Below, piece by piece: positions 15,905 to 24,280 of a stretch of 64,000 bases of DNA. Made by a program: the position numbers and the translations under genes. The first letter of the stretch is position 1; every line of letters starts with the position of its first letter. The notes under the pieces are model-generated. The model was not told the origin of the DNA. It worked only from the letters and a program-made list of their open reading frames with translations, and searched no databases. The stretch is taken from positions 1 through 64,000 of the forward strand of contig CADCCQ010000005.1 of the NCBI GenBank assembly GCA_902799955.1, read 5' to 3'. The DNA comes from an uncultured bacterium. GTDB lineage: Bacteria; Verrucomicrobiota; Kiritimatiellia; RFP12; UBA1067.

Positions 15905-16708
15905 TCACCGTTCCGCGTCCGTCGCGAATTCAGCGCGCTTCTTCGTGTAGTAGTCCCAGAAGGCGCGTTCCTGCTCGTTCCACGCGGCGCCCTCCTCGTA
16001 GTCGCCGCAGAACGGAACGCAGAGATCGACCCAGCACGCGAGCACGCGCTTTTCCGCGTCGGTGATCCCCTTGGCGTGGCCCTTGTCGAGACGTTCCGTG
16101 AAAAGGCGGCTCGTGCGCGAGCCGTACATGAGCGGCGGGATCAGCGTCGGCTCGGACGCCGAACTGACCCAGTTCACGTACCCGTTCTTCGCGTAGGGAT
16201 CGGCCACCCAGCGTCCGTTCGGGTCGCGCATGTTGCCGTTGAGGAACTTTGGCTCCAGCTGATGCGGTATGGCGAGATGGTTGAATGGCGGCGAAACGCG
16301 CCGCGCCTGCGTGAGCGACAGGTACGCGCGCGACCAGTCGCGGCACGAAAGCTGGTCGCGCACCGGCTTGCCCGTGAGATCGGGGATCCCCCCGTTGCTG
16401 TGCGGGCTGTGGCAGCGGACGCACCGGCGCTCGAGGATCGGCTGGACGTCCTTCGCGAAGCTGAACCCGCGCTTCGGGAGCTTCACCTCCGCGACCGCGT
16501 CCAGCGCGGCGGCCTTCGCGGCCTTGAAGTCCGGCGCGGTGTTCGCCGACTCATGGCATCCCACGCAGCTCGCCGCCGCGCCGTCCTGCGCGATCCAGTC
16601 CGTCTCAAGCTCGTCCGCAGCAGCCACTGACGAAGCCGCAGGCGACGCGGCACTCGCGCAGACAAACACCGCCACCGCAACCATCGCTTTGGACATTGTC
16701 GTTTTCAT
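15905..16708 (-). CDS. Exported c-type cytochrome, planctomycete/HZS-alpha-like
   Basis: A 267-residue protein with a signal peptide (AMVAVAVFVCASAASPAAS) and two haem-binding motifs, CVGCH and CVRCH. The second is in the context FAKDVQPILERRCVRCH, typical of planctomycete-type cytochrome domains. The C-terminal half (HLAIPHQLEPKF, ITDAEKRVLACWVDLCVPFCGDY) resembles the hydrazine-synthase-alpha-like module found in many PVC proteins, where it is not linked to anammox. It probably carries electrons in the periplasm; partner unknown. The ATG at 16708 begins 11 nt after the GH5 stop. Because of the upstream 19-bp duplication, the shifted GH5 frame runs into this gene without a stop. Confidence 0.78.
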   Translation of the reverse strand: MKTTMSKAMVAVAVFVCASAASPAASSVAAADELETDWIAQDGAAASCVGCHESANTAPDFKAAKAAALDAVAEVKLPKRGFSFAKDVQPILERRCVRCHSPHSNGGIPDLTGKPVRDQLSCRDWSRAYLSLTQARRVSPPFNHLAIPHQLEPKFLNGNMRDPNGRWVADPYAKNGYVNWVSSASEPTLIPPLMYGSRTSRLFTERLDKGHAKGITDAEKRVLACWVDLCVPFCGDYEEGAAWNEQERAFWDYYTKKRAEFATDAER

Positions 16709-16974
16709 TGCCCGATTCCTCATTTCCGCCTGAGAAGTTCCAGCATCTTGCGGTCGATCTTGCGGCCGTCGATCTCGATGTATTCGGCGTCGGGACGGCC
16801 GGAATCGACGAAGCCGAACGGTCCGTCGTAGTCCCAAATCGCCCAACCGTAGCCACGCTTGCGCCATTCCCTGAAACCTTCCTCCATCCACTTGAGGCAC
16901 GACTCGTGGTCCATCTTCGCGTAGCACCCGAACTCGCCGATCATCACGGGGTAGCCTTTCGGAATGCAGTCCTG

Positions 16975-17012
16975 CTTCGCGAGCATCTTCGCCCTTCGCG
17001 AGCATCTTCGCC
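16975..17012. repeat. Perfect 19-bp tandem duplication in GH5 gene
   Basis: CTTCGCGAGCATCTTCGCC occurs twice head to tail (16975-16993 and 16994-17012). Nineteen is not a multiple of three, so the downstream GH5 codons are out of frame. The paralogue at 21341 has no such duplication. Confidence 0.95.
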
Positions 17013-18544
17013 TGCCCGTCCACCACCCACTGCATCGCCTTGTCGTCCGCGTTCTTCGGCCAGCGCGGCTTTACCTTCGGGTGCCCGCCGTACCAGACGC
17101 CGTAGTGGCTGAATGCACCCGGCGCATAACCCCGGAACGACTGGCCCGTGAGCGGCACGTTGAAGAAATACGGCACGGGCACGGTCGCCGTTCGGTTGCC
17201 GTCAAGGATAATGAACCGGCCAGGATCAACCTTGTGGATCGCGTCCACCGTCTCGCCGAATACGTGGATGAAGTCTTTCTCTGAGAATGAGGGCTCATTC
17301 ACGAGATTGAAGCTCAGTTCGCTGTTTGGGATGCCCTTGTAGCGGCGGGCGAACTCGCGCCAGATGCGTTTGAACGCCTCAAGCGCGACGGGATCTTTGA
17401 GGATGCGATTGTTGTTATTCGGGTCGGCGGGATAGGCCACCTTCCCCGGCGCGCGGTAGAGGCAGAGGTTGACGTGGATTCCGTACTTGCGTCCGTACTC
17501 GACCGCCGCATCGACCTTTTCAAGGCCGTCCTCGAGCCAATGCTCCCAGTCGTACGCCGAAACGAAGAAGCGGTAGTCGATCGGCAGGCGTGCAAAGTTG
17601 AGGCCGCACTTCTTGAAGAGCGCGAACTCCGATTCGAAGTAGCGTCCGTACGCGCAGTCGTCGGTCTTGTTCCACGGCGAGTAGAACATCGAGACGGCGT
17701 TCACGCCGCGCCACGAGCCGATGGCCGGCACGATGGGCGGCGTGTCGCCCTCCGCGAGGCGGCGTTTCAACACGCGCGCCGCCTTGCCGCCCTCCGCCAC
17801 GGCGAACTGCGTGGGACGCGTGAGCGTGAGATAGTCGGCGCGGATGCGGTCGGGAGAGAGCGCCGCCTTCGAAAGGCGCATCTCGTCGAGATAGCCGCAG
17901 AAGTACTCCTCGTTCGCCACGCGCTCATAGACGAGCGCCTCGGCAAAGTGTCCGATGGCGAGCGGACGCCCCGTCACCGTCGGCGCATACGCCACGCCCT
18001 TCGCGGACGCGACGCGCCTTCCGTTGAAGTAGATGGCGCTCTCGCCAGCCTCAGCATCAAATGTCACCGTCACGTGCGCCCAGCCGTCGCGGAAAGAGTA
18101 TTGATCGGTTCCGCCGTGCTTGTTGGCATCATGCCAGAAGTTCGCTACCCCGCGTCCGCACGACCAGACGCGCTCGCCGCCCGCGATGGCGACCTCGAAA
18201 CCCTTGTCATCGCCGAAGTCCGCCTTGTTGCTGACGATGCGGGCATGGTGCTTTTCCGTCTTGGTGTCAGGATCGATCGTGCTGTTGACCATGAACGAAA
18301 CCGTCAGCTTTCCCGTCTTCTCGTACGCGGTCCAGCGCGGATCGTTCGGTACGTTCAGGTACGTACCCCACGTCGTGGTCTTGGCAGCGGCGTAGTAGCC
18401 CTTGCCAACGAACGCATCGGCGTGGATGAAAAGGCGCGTATCCTTGCCCCGCACCTCGGCGGCAAGGCCGTTCTTGGAGTCAATTGTCACGCCCTTCATG
18501 AACTTCGAGAAGTGCCACACGGCAAGATAGTCGTCGCTCCAAAC

Positions 18545-18583
18545 GAAGGTTGAAGGTTGAAAAGTTGAAGGTTGAAAAGTTTT
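18545..18583 (-). repeat. GAAGGTT-type repeat, STFQP peptide, long allele
   Basis: Units GAAGGTT, GAAGGTT, GAAAAGTT, GAAGGTT, GAAAAGTT form a 15-nt (7+8) period. On the coding strand they give KTFQPSTFQPSTFVW in the domain boundary before LamG. The paralogue has one 15-nt unit fewer. Confidence 0.88.
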
Positions 18584-18969
18584 TGAGGCCCCCCACTTGG
18601 CAGTGATCGTTGTCGCCTTCGTCAGCTCGGGTACGCGTACCCACACATAGGAATCGTCTTCCGGGTTCCACGTGTCGATCTCGTACGCGAGCGGCTTGCC
18701 GTCCGCGCCAAAGAACGCAAGATCGCTCCCGTCCACCGTAGCATCCTTGTAGTCAAATCCCGTAAGCCCATCGGGGATCTTCACGAGCGCAGGAAAGTCC
18801 TTCAGTGTCTCCACGCCTTCGTAGCCGGAGAACGTCAATCTGCACGACTGCGCTTTCGCACCACACATCATCGAAGCGGAAAGCACAAGCGTCAAAAGAG
18901 CTTTGTGTTTATTCTTCATTTTATCTCCTTCAATGGTGGACCGGAGTGGATTGCGACATTCACGAAACT

Positions 18970-19821
18970 TCAAAAGCCTTGACCGCCGACGCGGGAAGTT
19001 GCGCTCGGCACGGACGGCACGAACGGGACACTTGACGGGTCTTTCCAGAGGTCGGCGAGGGGGAGTCCCTGCTCGCGCGCCATTTCGACGGCACCCCTGG
19101 CGTAGAAATAGGCGCCCGCGTCGCGGACGTGCGCGGCATCCCGTTTGCCTTTGGGATAGTTTGCGTATTCGCCAGGCTTGACGTACATGTAGAGCGCCTT
19201 CGCCTTTTCAAGCCCCATCTTCGGAAGCTTCTCCTCGGCATAGCGGTTGAGGTCGAGGAGCGGCACGCCGAGTTCGGCGGCTGTCTCGCGCATCGCCGCG
19301 ACATACGGCCCCAGCCCCGTCGCGCCGCCGTCCACTGACATCATGCCGTCCTTCTCGCGGAACCCGGACGAATGCGCAATCGACGTCGCGAAGGCGATGT
19401 TCGCGCCCTTCGCCCGCGCATCGGCTGCGAAGCCCCTGAGGAACGCCTTGTACTCGTCAACCGTGGAATAGTCGTTCTTCGGCGGCTTGTTGCGACGCTT
19501 GTTCATGTCGTTGTGTCCGAACGAGACGATCACCCAGTCGCCGGGCTTGAGCGCGGACGCGATGCACTTCTCCCAGCGCCCCGACTCGCGAAAGCGCCGC
19601 GCGCTCCAGCCGCTCCGGGCGAAGTTGTGGAGATTTTCCGGCTTCTTCATGAACGACTTCAGGGACTGTCCCCAGCCATATTGCGGGAACCAGTTCGGTG
19701 CGTATTCCGTCATGATGGAATCGCCCGCCATGTAGAGCTGCGGCCCGGACGCGGCCTCGGCGTTCATAGACGTCACAGCCGAAACGAGGCTAATCGCCAA
19801 TGCCAGGAAGACTCTTCTCAT
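18970..19821 (-). CDS. SGNH/GDSL hydrolase, rhamnogalacturonan acetylesterase-like
   Basis: A 283-residue exported esterase. The signal peptide is MRRVFLALAISLVSAVTSMNAEA. The SGNH blocks are visible: block I MAGDSIMTEY with the catalytic serine, block III VSFGHNDM with the oxyanion asparagine, and block V DAAHVRDAGA with the catalytic Asp/His. This arrangement is that of rhamnogalacturonan acetylesterase (CE12/RhgT type), which removes acetyl groups from pectin. The last residues (VPFVPSVPSATS) derive from a 9-nt repeat at 19007-19024 and are probably not part of the original fold. The ATG at 19821 has CAAGGAG upstream. It lies between the GH39-like gene and the frameshifted GH5. Confidence 0.85.
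   Translation of the reverse strand: MRRVFLALAISLVSAVTSMNAEAASGPQLYMAGDSIMTEYAPNWFPQYGWGQSLKSFMKKPENLHNFARSGWSARRFRESGRWEKCIASALKPGDWVIVSFGHNDMNKRRNKPPKNDYSTVDEYKAFLRGFAADARAKGANIAFATSIAHSSGFREKDGMMSVDGGATGLGPYVAAMRETAAELGVPLLDLNRYAEEKLPKMGLEKAKALYMYVKPGEYANYPKGKRDAAHVRDAGAYFYARGAVEMAREQGLPLADLWKDPSSVPFVPSVPSATSRVGGQGF
19007..19024. repeat. 9-mer repeat in esterase C-terminus
   Basis: Two adjacent 9-mers (GGCACGGAC, GGCACGAAC) followed by a partial third unit. They encode the VPFVPSVPS tail of the SGNH esterase. Confidence 0.55.
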
Positions 19822-19859
19822 TTCCCATGCTCCTTGATTTTTGGTGGCATCGCAACTGT

Positions 19860-21329
19860 TCAACGCGTGATCTCCACAGCGCTACGCTCGGTGATGACGC
19901 ACGGCGAATCATAGACGGGCACGTCGACGAAGACGACGCCGGCAGGGACGACGATCTGGTTGCTCTTCGGGAACGCATACACGCGCCCCGTGAGAAGGTC
20001 AATCCAGACTGGATCAGCAAAAGGCTTTCCGCCGGGATACTTGAACACTGCGGGGCGGGTCTCAAACGAGTCGCCAGGGCGCGCATACTTCGGTTTCAGC
20101 GATTTGGTCTCGTCCGCATGTGTCCAGAACACGAGAACCCGCCGCCCGTCGTCCTTCTTGTACTCGTAGGTGGAGAGGGTCGTGTCCCGCGTGCCGAAGC
20201 GGGAATCCTTCACGCGCTCCAGCGTGTCGTCAAAGACGCTGACCACGTTCTGCACGGCGTAGTACGCGCGCTTGACGGCGATGACTTCCTTGTTCCAGTT
20301 GATGCGCAGAAGGCCCTTCAGGTTGATTTCCCGTCCCCTGTGGTTGAAGTCGCAGATCGTGAACACGCTCGACTCCACGTCGTGTCCGAGGTCGCCGAGC
20401 ATCCGGCGCATGTCCCATTTCGCCTGCGAGTATTCGCTCCACGGGATGCCGCTCAGCGCGAATTTCGTGGCCATCTCGCTCGGGCAGCCGTTCTCGCCCT
20501 GGCGCATCTTCGCCTTCGGGTTGTATTTCGCGAGGACCGCCTTTTGCTTCTCAACGTTCTCGTACGACGATTCCGGCGCGGGCGCATAGCCGTGGTAGAT
20601 GAACCAGTCGAACATTTTCACGTCGTCGCCCATTTCCTTGAGGCACTTCTCGAAGTACTCTGGGTTGTTGTGCGCGAGCGAAAGCCCGGCAATGCGCGCG
20701 TCGGGGATGTTGCGCTTGATGATCTTCGCCGTGCGGATGTTGAACGCGACGATCTGCTTGATCGTCTTGTTGCCGCCAATGTCCGGCTCGTTCCACATCG
20801 CCCAGTCACGCACGCGCCCCTTGAAATGCTTCGTCATCGCATCCACCCATGCGTCCCACGCGGCAATCCCCTCGTCGCTCGTCGGGAATCCGCCCGCGAG
20901 GTCCCATCCGCCGCCGCCCTTGTACACGGGATTGCCGTATCCGGTCTCGAGGAGGACGTTGATGCCCTGCGAACAGGCGTAGTCGATGATCTTGTCGAGC
21001 CAGGCGAAGTCGTACTTCCCCTTCTCCTTCTCGCACTTCGCCCACCCGGCCTGAAGACGGATCGTCTTGATGCCGAGCGGCGCGAGAAACGCCTTGTACT
21101 CGTCGAACACCGCGAAGTCGCGGTCGAGCGTCTCGCAGCCGAGCGTCCAGTTGGAACCGTGAATCTCGCCAACGCTGCGTGGACGCAGCGTCCCGATGCG
21201 CTCCATGTCCACCTTCAGCGGCGTTCTCACCCTGCCTGGCGAAACGTCGAGCTTCACCTCGTATGCCGCAGCCGCCCCGTACACTGCGAGCACCGCGCCA
21301 ACGATCATTCTTGCAGTTATGCGTCTCAT
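19860..21329 (-). CDS. Secreted clan GH-A glycoside hydrolase (GH39/GH42-like)
   Basis: A 489-residue protein with a signal peptide (MRRITARMIVGAVLAVYGAAAA) and a (beta/alpha)8 barrel. The motifs are IRLQAGWAKCEKEKGKYDF, the acid/base Glu in DWAMWNEPDIGG and a candidate nucleophile in MRQGENGCPSEM. A C-terminal beta domain ends in VPVYDSPCVITERSAVEITR. The pattern WNEPD with a preceding W..C..EKG.YDF resembles GH39 and related families; the exact family and substrate cannot be fixed by eye. The ATG at 21329 lies 11 nt after the intact GH5 stop. The same junction is seen in the other GH5 copy, so both are probably cotranscribed products of a local duplication. Confidence 0.82.
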   Translation of the reverse strand: MRRITARMIVGAVLAVYGAAAAYEVKLDVSPGRVRTPLKVDMERIGTLRPRSVGEIHGSNWTLGCETLDRDFAVFDEYKAFLAPLGIKTIRLQAGWAKCEKEKGKYDFAWLDKIIDYACSQGINVLLETGYGNPVYKGGGGWDLAGGFPTSDEGIAAWDAWVDAMTKHFKGRVRDWAMWNEPDIGGNKTIKQIVAFNIRTAKIIKRNIPDARIAGLSLAHNNPEYFEKCLKEMGDDVKMFDWFIYHGYAPAPESSYENVEKQKAVLAKYNPKAKMRQGENGCPSEMATKFALSGIPWSEYSQAKWDMRRMLGDLGHDVESSVFTICDFNHRGREINLKGLLRINWNKEVIAVKRAYYAVQNVVSVFDDTLERVKDSRFGTRDTTLSTYEYKKDDGRRVLVFWTHADETKSLKPKYARPGDSFETRPAVFKYPGGKPFADPVWIDLLTGRVYAFPKSNQIVVPAGVVFVDVPVYDSPCVITERSAVEITR

Positions 21330-21340
21330 TGTGCGATTCC

Positions 21341-23500
21341 TCATTTCTGCCTGAGAAGTTCCAGCATCTTGCGGTCGACCTTGCGGCCCATGACCTCGAT
21401 GTACTCGGCGTCGGGACGGCCGGAATCGACGAAGCCGAACGGGCCGTCGTAGTCCCAGATCGCCCAGCCGTATCCGCGCGAGCGCCACTTCGCCATGTTG
21501 CTCTCCATGAACTTCAACGCGGATTCGTGGGACACGCCGCAGGCAACGCAGCCGAACTCGCCGATCATCACGGGATAGTCCTTCGGAACGCAGTCCTGCA
21601 GAGAGAATTCCCACGCCTGCTTCTCCTGCACCCAGAGCATGTCCTTGTCGTCCGGCCCCTTCGGCCAGCGCGGCACGGGGCCGCTGGCCTGGCCGCGGAA
21701 TCCGTAATGCGTGAACTGGTGCGGCTGGTAGCCCCGGAAGCACTGGCCAGTGAGCGGCACGTTGAAGAAATGCTTCACGGGGACCTTGCCTGTGTTTTTT
21801 CCGTCCAGCCAGACGAACCGACCGGGATCCACCTTGTGGATTTCCTCGACCGTTTCGCCGAACACCTTGATGAACTCCTTCTCGTTGAAGCCCACCGATT
21901 CGTTCACGAGGTTGAACGTCAGCTCCGAATTGGGGATGCCCTTGTAGCGGCGGGCGAACTCGCGCCAGATGCGCTTGAACGCCTCCTGCGCCTTGGGATT
22001 CTTCTTCAGCGTGATGACGACGTCCTGATAGTAGTAGCGGTAGCCGGGCGCGCGATAGAGGCAGAGCATGATGTGGACGTGATGTTTGCGCCCGTACTCT
22101 ATGGCGTTGTCGACCTTTTCGAGGCCATCTTCCAGCCAATGTTCCCAGTCGTCCCCCGACAGGAAGAACCGGTAGTCGATGGGAAGGCGCGCGAAGTTGA
22201 GTCCGCATTTCTCAAGAAGCTCAATTTCCACCTCCTCGATGTAGCGTCCCGGCGCAATGGGGTCGGACACATTCCACGGCGGAAGGAGCATGGAGATGAT
22301 GTTCGCGCCGCGCCACGTGCCGAAGGCAGGGACTTCCGGCGGCGTATCTCCGTCGGCGAGGCGGCGCGTCAGGATTCTCTGCGTCTTGCCGCCCTCTGCC
22401 ACGGCGAACTGCGTGGGGCGCGTGAGCGTGAGATAGTCGGCGCGGATACGGTCCGGCGAAAGCGCGGCCTTTGAGAGACGCACCTCGTCGATGTAGCCGC
22501 AGAAGAAACACTCGTGGCCCTGCGGTTCAAGACGGACGGCGTCGCCGTAGTGCCCGATCGCGAGCGGCCAGTCTGAGACCGTCGGCGCGAACACGGCCCC
22601 GCGCTTCGTGCTTCCGAGGCGGCCGTTGTAGTAGATTGACGCCTCCTGCGCCTCGCCGTCGTAGACAACCGTCACGTACGCCCAGCCGTCATGGAAGGAA
22701 TAAAGATCGCTGTCCACGTTGCCCTTTGTGCAGAACACGAAGTTCGTCTTTCCCTGTCCGCACGCATAGACGTCTTCGCCCCCGCGCACCACCACGTCAA
22801 TTCCCTTTGGATGGCCCTTGAACGGCTTGGAGGAGATGACGCGTGCATATCGGTCGCCGCCGTCCTTTTCTGGGATTGCGCTGTTCAGGAGGAACGAGAC
22901 GGTGAGCTTGCCGGTCTTGCCGTAGGCGGTCCAGCGGTCGTCCTTCGCCACCTGCAAGTACGGGCCGGACGTCGTCGTCTGCGACGAGGAAAAGTAAGAT
23001 TTTCCCACAAGCCCGTCGGCGTGGATGAACTTCCGCATGTCCTTGCCGCGCAACTCGGCGGCGAGGCCGTGCTTGGAATCCTTCGTGACCCCTTTCTTGA
23101 ACTTCGAGAAGTGCCACACGGCGAGATAGTCGTCGCTCCAAACGAAGGTTGAAGGTTGAAAAGTTTTTGAGGAGCTCCACCTCGCAGTGATCGTCGTCGT
23201 CTTAGTCAGTTCCGGCACGCGCACCCAAACGTAGGAATCGCCGTCCGGGTTCCAAGTGTCGATCTCATGCGCAAGGCGTTTGCCGTCCGCACCGAAGAAC
23301 GCGATGTCGCTGCCGTTTGCGGTCGAATCTCTGTAGTCGAATCCCGTAAGCCCGTCGGGGATCCTGACGAGCGCGGGGAAGTCCTTCAGCGTCTCCTTGC
23401 CTTCGTAGCCGGAGAACATCAGACGGCATTCATTCCACGCCAGTGCCGGAAAAGCTGCGGAAATCGCAGCAGCCAACAGCGCATAATGTATCAATCTCAT
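21341..23500 (-). CDS. Secreted DUF2341-LamG-GH5 glycoside hydrolase, intact
   Basis: A 719-residue exported enzyme. Domains in order: signal peptide (to about 21), DUF2341 (MFSGYEGKETLKDFPALVRI onward), LamG/concanavalin-like (about 125-345, with SIYYNGRLGS), then a GH5-type barrel from about 385. The acid/base is in LTFNLVNES and the nucleophile in PVMIGEFGC; WAIWDYDGPFGFVD forms the last barrel strand. It should cleave beta-linked polysaccharide; the specificity is unknown. AAAGGAGAG precedes the ATG at 23500. It carries one copy of the STFQP-encoding repeat. It is about 65-70% similar by eye to the frameshifted copy at 16720. Confidence 0.88.
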   Translation of the reverse strand: MRLIHYALLAAAISAAFPALAWNECRLMFSGYEGKETLKDFPALVRIPDGLTGFDYRDSTANGSDIAFFGADGKRLAHEIDTWNPDGDSYVWVRVPELTKTTTITARWSSSKTFQPSTFVWSDDYLAVWHFSKFKKGVTKDSKHGLAAELRGKDMRKFIHADGLVGKSYFSSSQTTTSGPYLQVAKDDRWTAYGKTGKLTVSFLLNSAIPEKDGGDRYARVISSKPFKGHPKGIDVVVRGGEDVYACGQGKTNFVFCTKGNVDSDLYSFHDGWAYVTVVYDGEAQEASIYYNGRLGSTKRGAVFAPTVSDWPLAIGHYGDAVRLEPQGHECFFCGYIDEVRLSKAALSPDRIRADYLTLTRPTQFAVAEGGKTQRILTRRLADGDTPPEVPAFGTWRGANIISMLLPPWNVSDPIAPGRYIEEVEIELLEKCGLNFARLPIDYRFFLSGDDWEHWLEDGLEKVDNAIEYGRKHHVHIMLCLYRAPGYRYYYQDVVITLKKNPKAQEAFKRIWREFARRYKGIPNSELTFNLVNESVGFNEKEFIKVFGETVEEIHKVDPGRFVWLDGKNTGKVPVKHFFNVPLTGQCFRGYQPHQFTHYGFRGQASGPVPRWPKGPDDKDMLWVQEKQAWEFSLQDCVPKDYPVMIGEFGCVACGVSHESALKFMESNMAKWRSRGYGWAIWDYDGPFGFVDSGRPDAEYIEVMGRKVDRKMLELLRQK
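23144..23165 (-). repeat. GAAGGTT-type repeat, STFQP peptide, short allele
   Basis: GAAGGTT, GAAGGTT, GAAAAGTT encode KTFQPSTFVW. This is one 15-nt unit shorter than the matching site in the paralogous GH5 gene at 18545. Confidence 0.88.
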
Positions 23501-23531
23501 TTTTCTCTCCTTTGTATTATTATGTCACGGC

Positions 23532-23837
23532 TCACTTTGTCCACGGGAAGAGCGTGATGCGCAGTTGCGTGAAGGCGATTGGCATCAGCTCGATCGTTTC
23601 GACGTCGCCCTGCACAAGCGTCGCGGGAACGGGACTTGGCGGCGGGTCTTCGGCGCGCGCCGGCGCATCCACCCGCATCGCTCCCCATCCGGAATGGCCT
23701 GTATGCATGGCCTTGACTGCAAGACGGCGCTCCATTCCCTCGCCCTTCTCATGGAACTGCGGTTCGCCGTCCGCGCCAACCGCCGCCCAGCCTGCGCCGG
23801 CCACCGCCAGCGCAAAGCCCAACAGTGTCTTTTTCAT
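23532..23837 (-). pseudogene. Remnant: signal peptide joined to a glycosidase-type C-terminal tail
   Basis: The 101-codon frame starts at 23837 with a strong ribosome site (AAAGGAGG) and a signal peptide (MKKTLLGFALAVAGAGWAA). It soon ends with VETIELMPIAFTQLRITLFP. That tail resembles the last strand of large secreted glycosidases such as the GH127/DUF1680 group (pattern IELVPYG-T-LRITEFP). The expected catalytic core is absent, so this looks like a gene emptied by a large internal deletion. It could still yield a small secreted protein. It sits between the intact GH5 and the next remnant. Confidence 0.6.
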
Positions 23838-23870
23838 TTCGCCTCCTTTGTTGTCCAGGTCCCTCAACGA

Positions 23871-24200
23871 CTAGAATACCACATTCACGCGTCCCCCGCA
23901 AGCGAAATCTTCGCGCCCTCGACGTCGGTTGCCGTCGTAGATCGCCACCGGGGCGAAGACGTAGTTCTTCGTGGTCCAGTTGTCCGCGACGAACTCGAAG
24001 CCCACGCCGCACTGCGGGTAGTCGCGGTCCGCTGTCCACGTGAGCGTGCGGTTCGCGCCGGACACCTTCACCGACTTCACCTCCACGCGGTTTGTCTCGT
24101 TCATGCCGTCGTACTGACAAACAAACGCGCTCTGCGCCGCCGCCGTCAACACACCCGCCAGCGCCATCGCGCCGCACGCCGTCATTCTCTTTTCAAACAT
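23871..24200 (-). pseudogene. Short secreted protein, probable N-terminal remnant
   Basis: A 109-codon frame with a signal peptide (MTACGAMALAGVLTAAAQSA), a short beta-rich stretch (VKSVKVSGANRTLTWTADRD) and KNYVFAPVAIYDGNR. The last element resembles the beginning of large secreted glycosidases or similar proteins (YVF-PA-YNGNR pattern). It then runs into an unrelated tail and stops. It is therefore likely the 5' part of a truncated gene. It is transcribed from the promoter at 24233 and is followed by the second remnant and the intact GH5. Confidence 0.55.
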
Positions 24201-24232
24201 AGCTTTCCACCTTCGTATTTTCCTTTTGCAAG

Positions 24233-24241
24233 ATTATACCA
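24233..24241 (-). promoter_or_regulatory. Extended -10 promoter for the polysaccharide cluster
   Basis: TGG followed by TATAAT (24233-24238) on the minus strand; no convincing -35 at 16-18 nt. It precedes the first remnant (start 24200) and probably the run from 24200 down to at least the GH39-like and GH5 genes. Confidence 0.65.
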
Positions 24242-24280
24242 TAAATGACGCGAATGCGCTTCGCCAAAGTCGCCTTGACG

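Larger units (their letters stand above)
16720..18919 (-). pseudogene. DUF2341-LamG-GH5 glycoside hydrolase, frameshifted by 19-bp duplication
   Basis: This is the paralogue of the intact gene at 21341. It encodes a signal peptide, a DUF2341 domain (SGYEGVETLKDFPALVKIPDG region), a LamG/concanavalin-like domain and a GH5 catalytic domain. The acid/base is in FNLVNEP and the nucleophile in PVMIGEFGC. After residue ~640 a perfect 19-base tandem duplication (16975-17012) shifts the frame. The correct tail (YPVMIGEFGCYAK to MLELLRRK) continues in the other frame to the stop at 16720. Removing one copy restores a 726-codon gene. The start at 18919 has AAGGAGAT upstream. It may be a broken gene or a slippage-switchable one. 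Confidence 0.88.

Noticed and set aside
15905..18919. A single ~1,000-residue GH5-cytochrome protein as a normal gene
   Set aside because: The fusion arises only because a 19-bp duplication shifts the frame. The segment between (about 640-740) is out-of-frame Arg-rich sequence, while the proper GH5 end is intact in the other frame.
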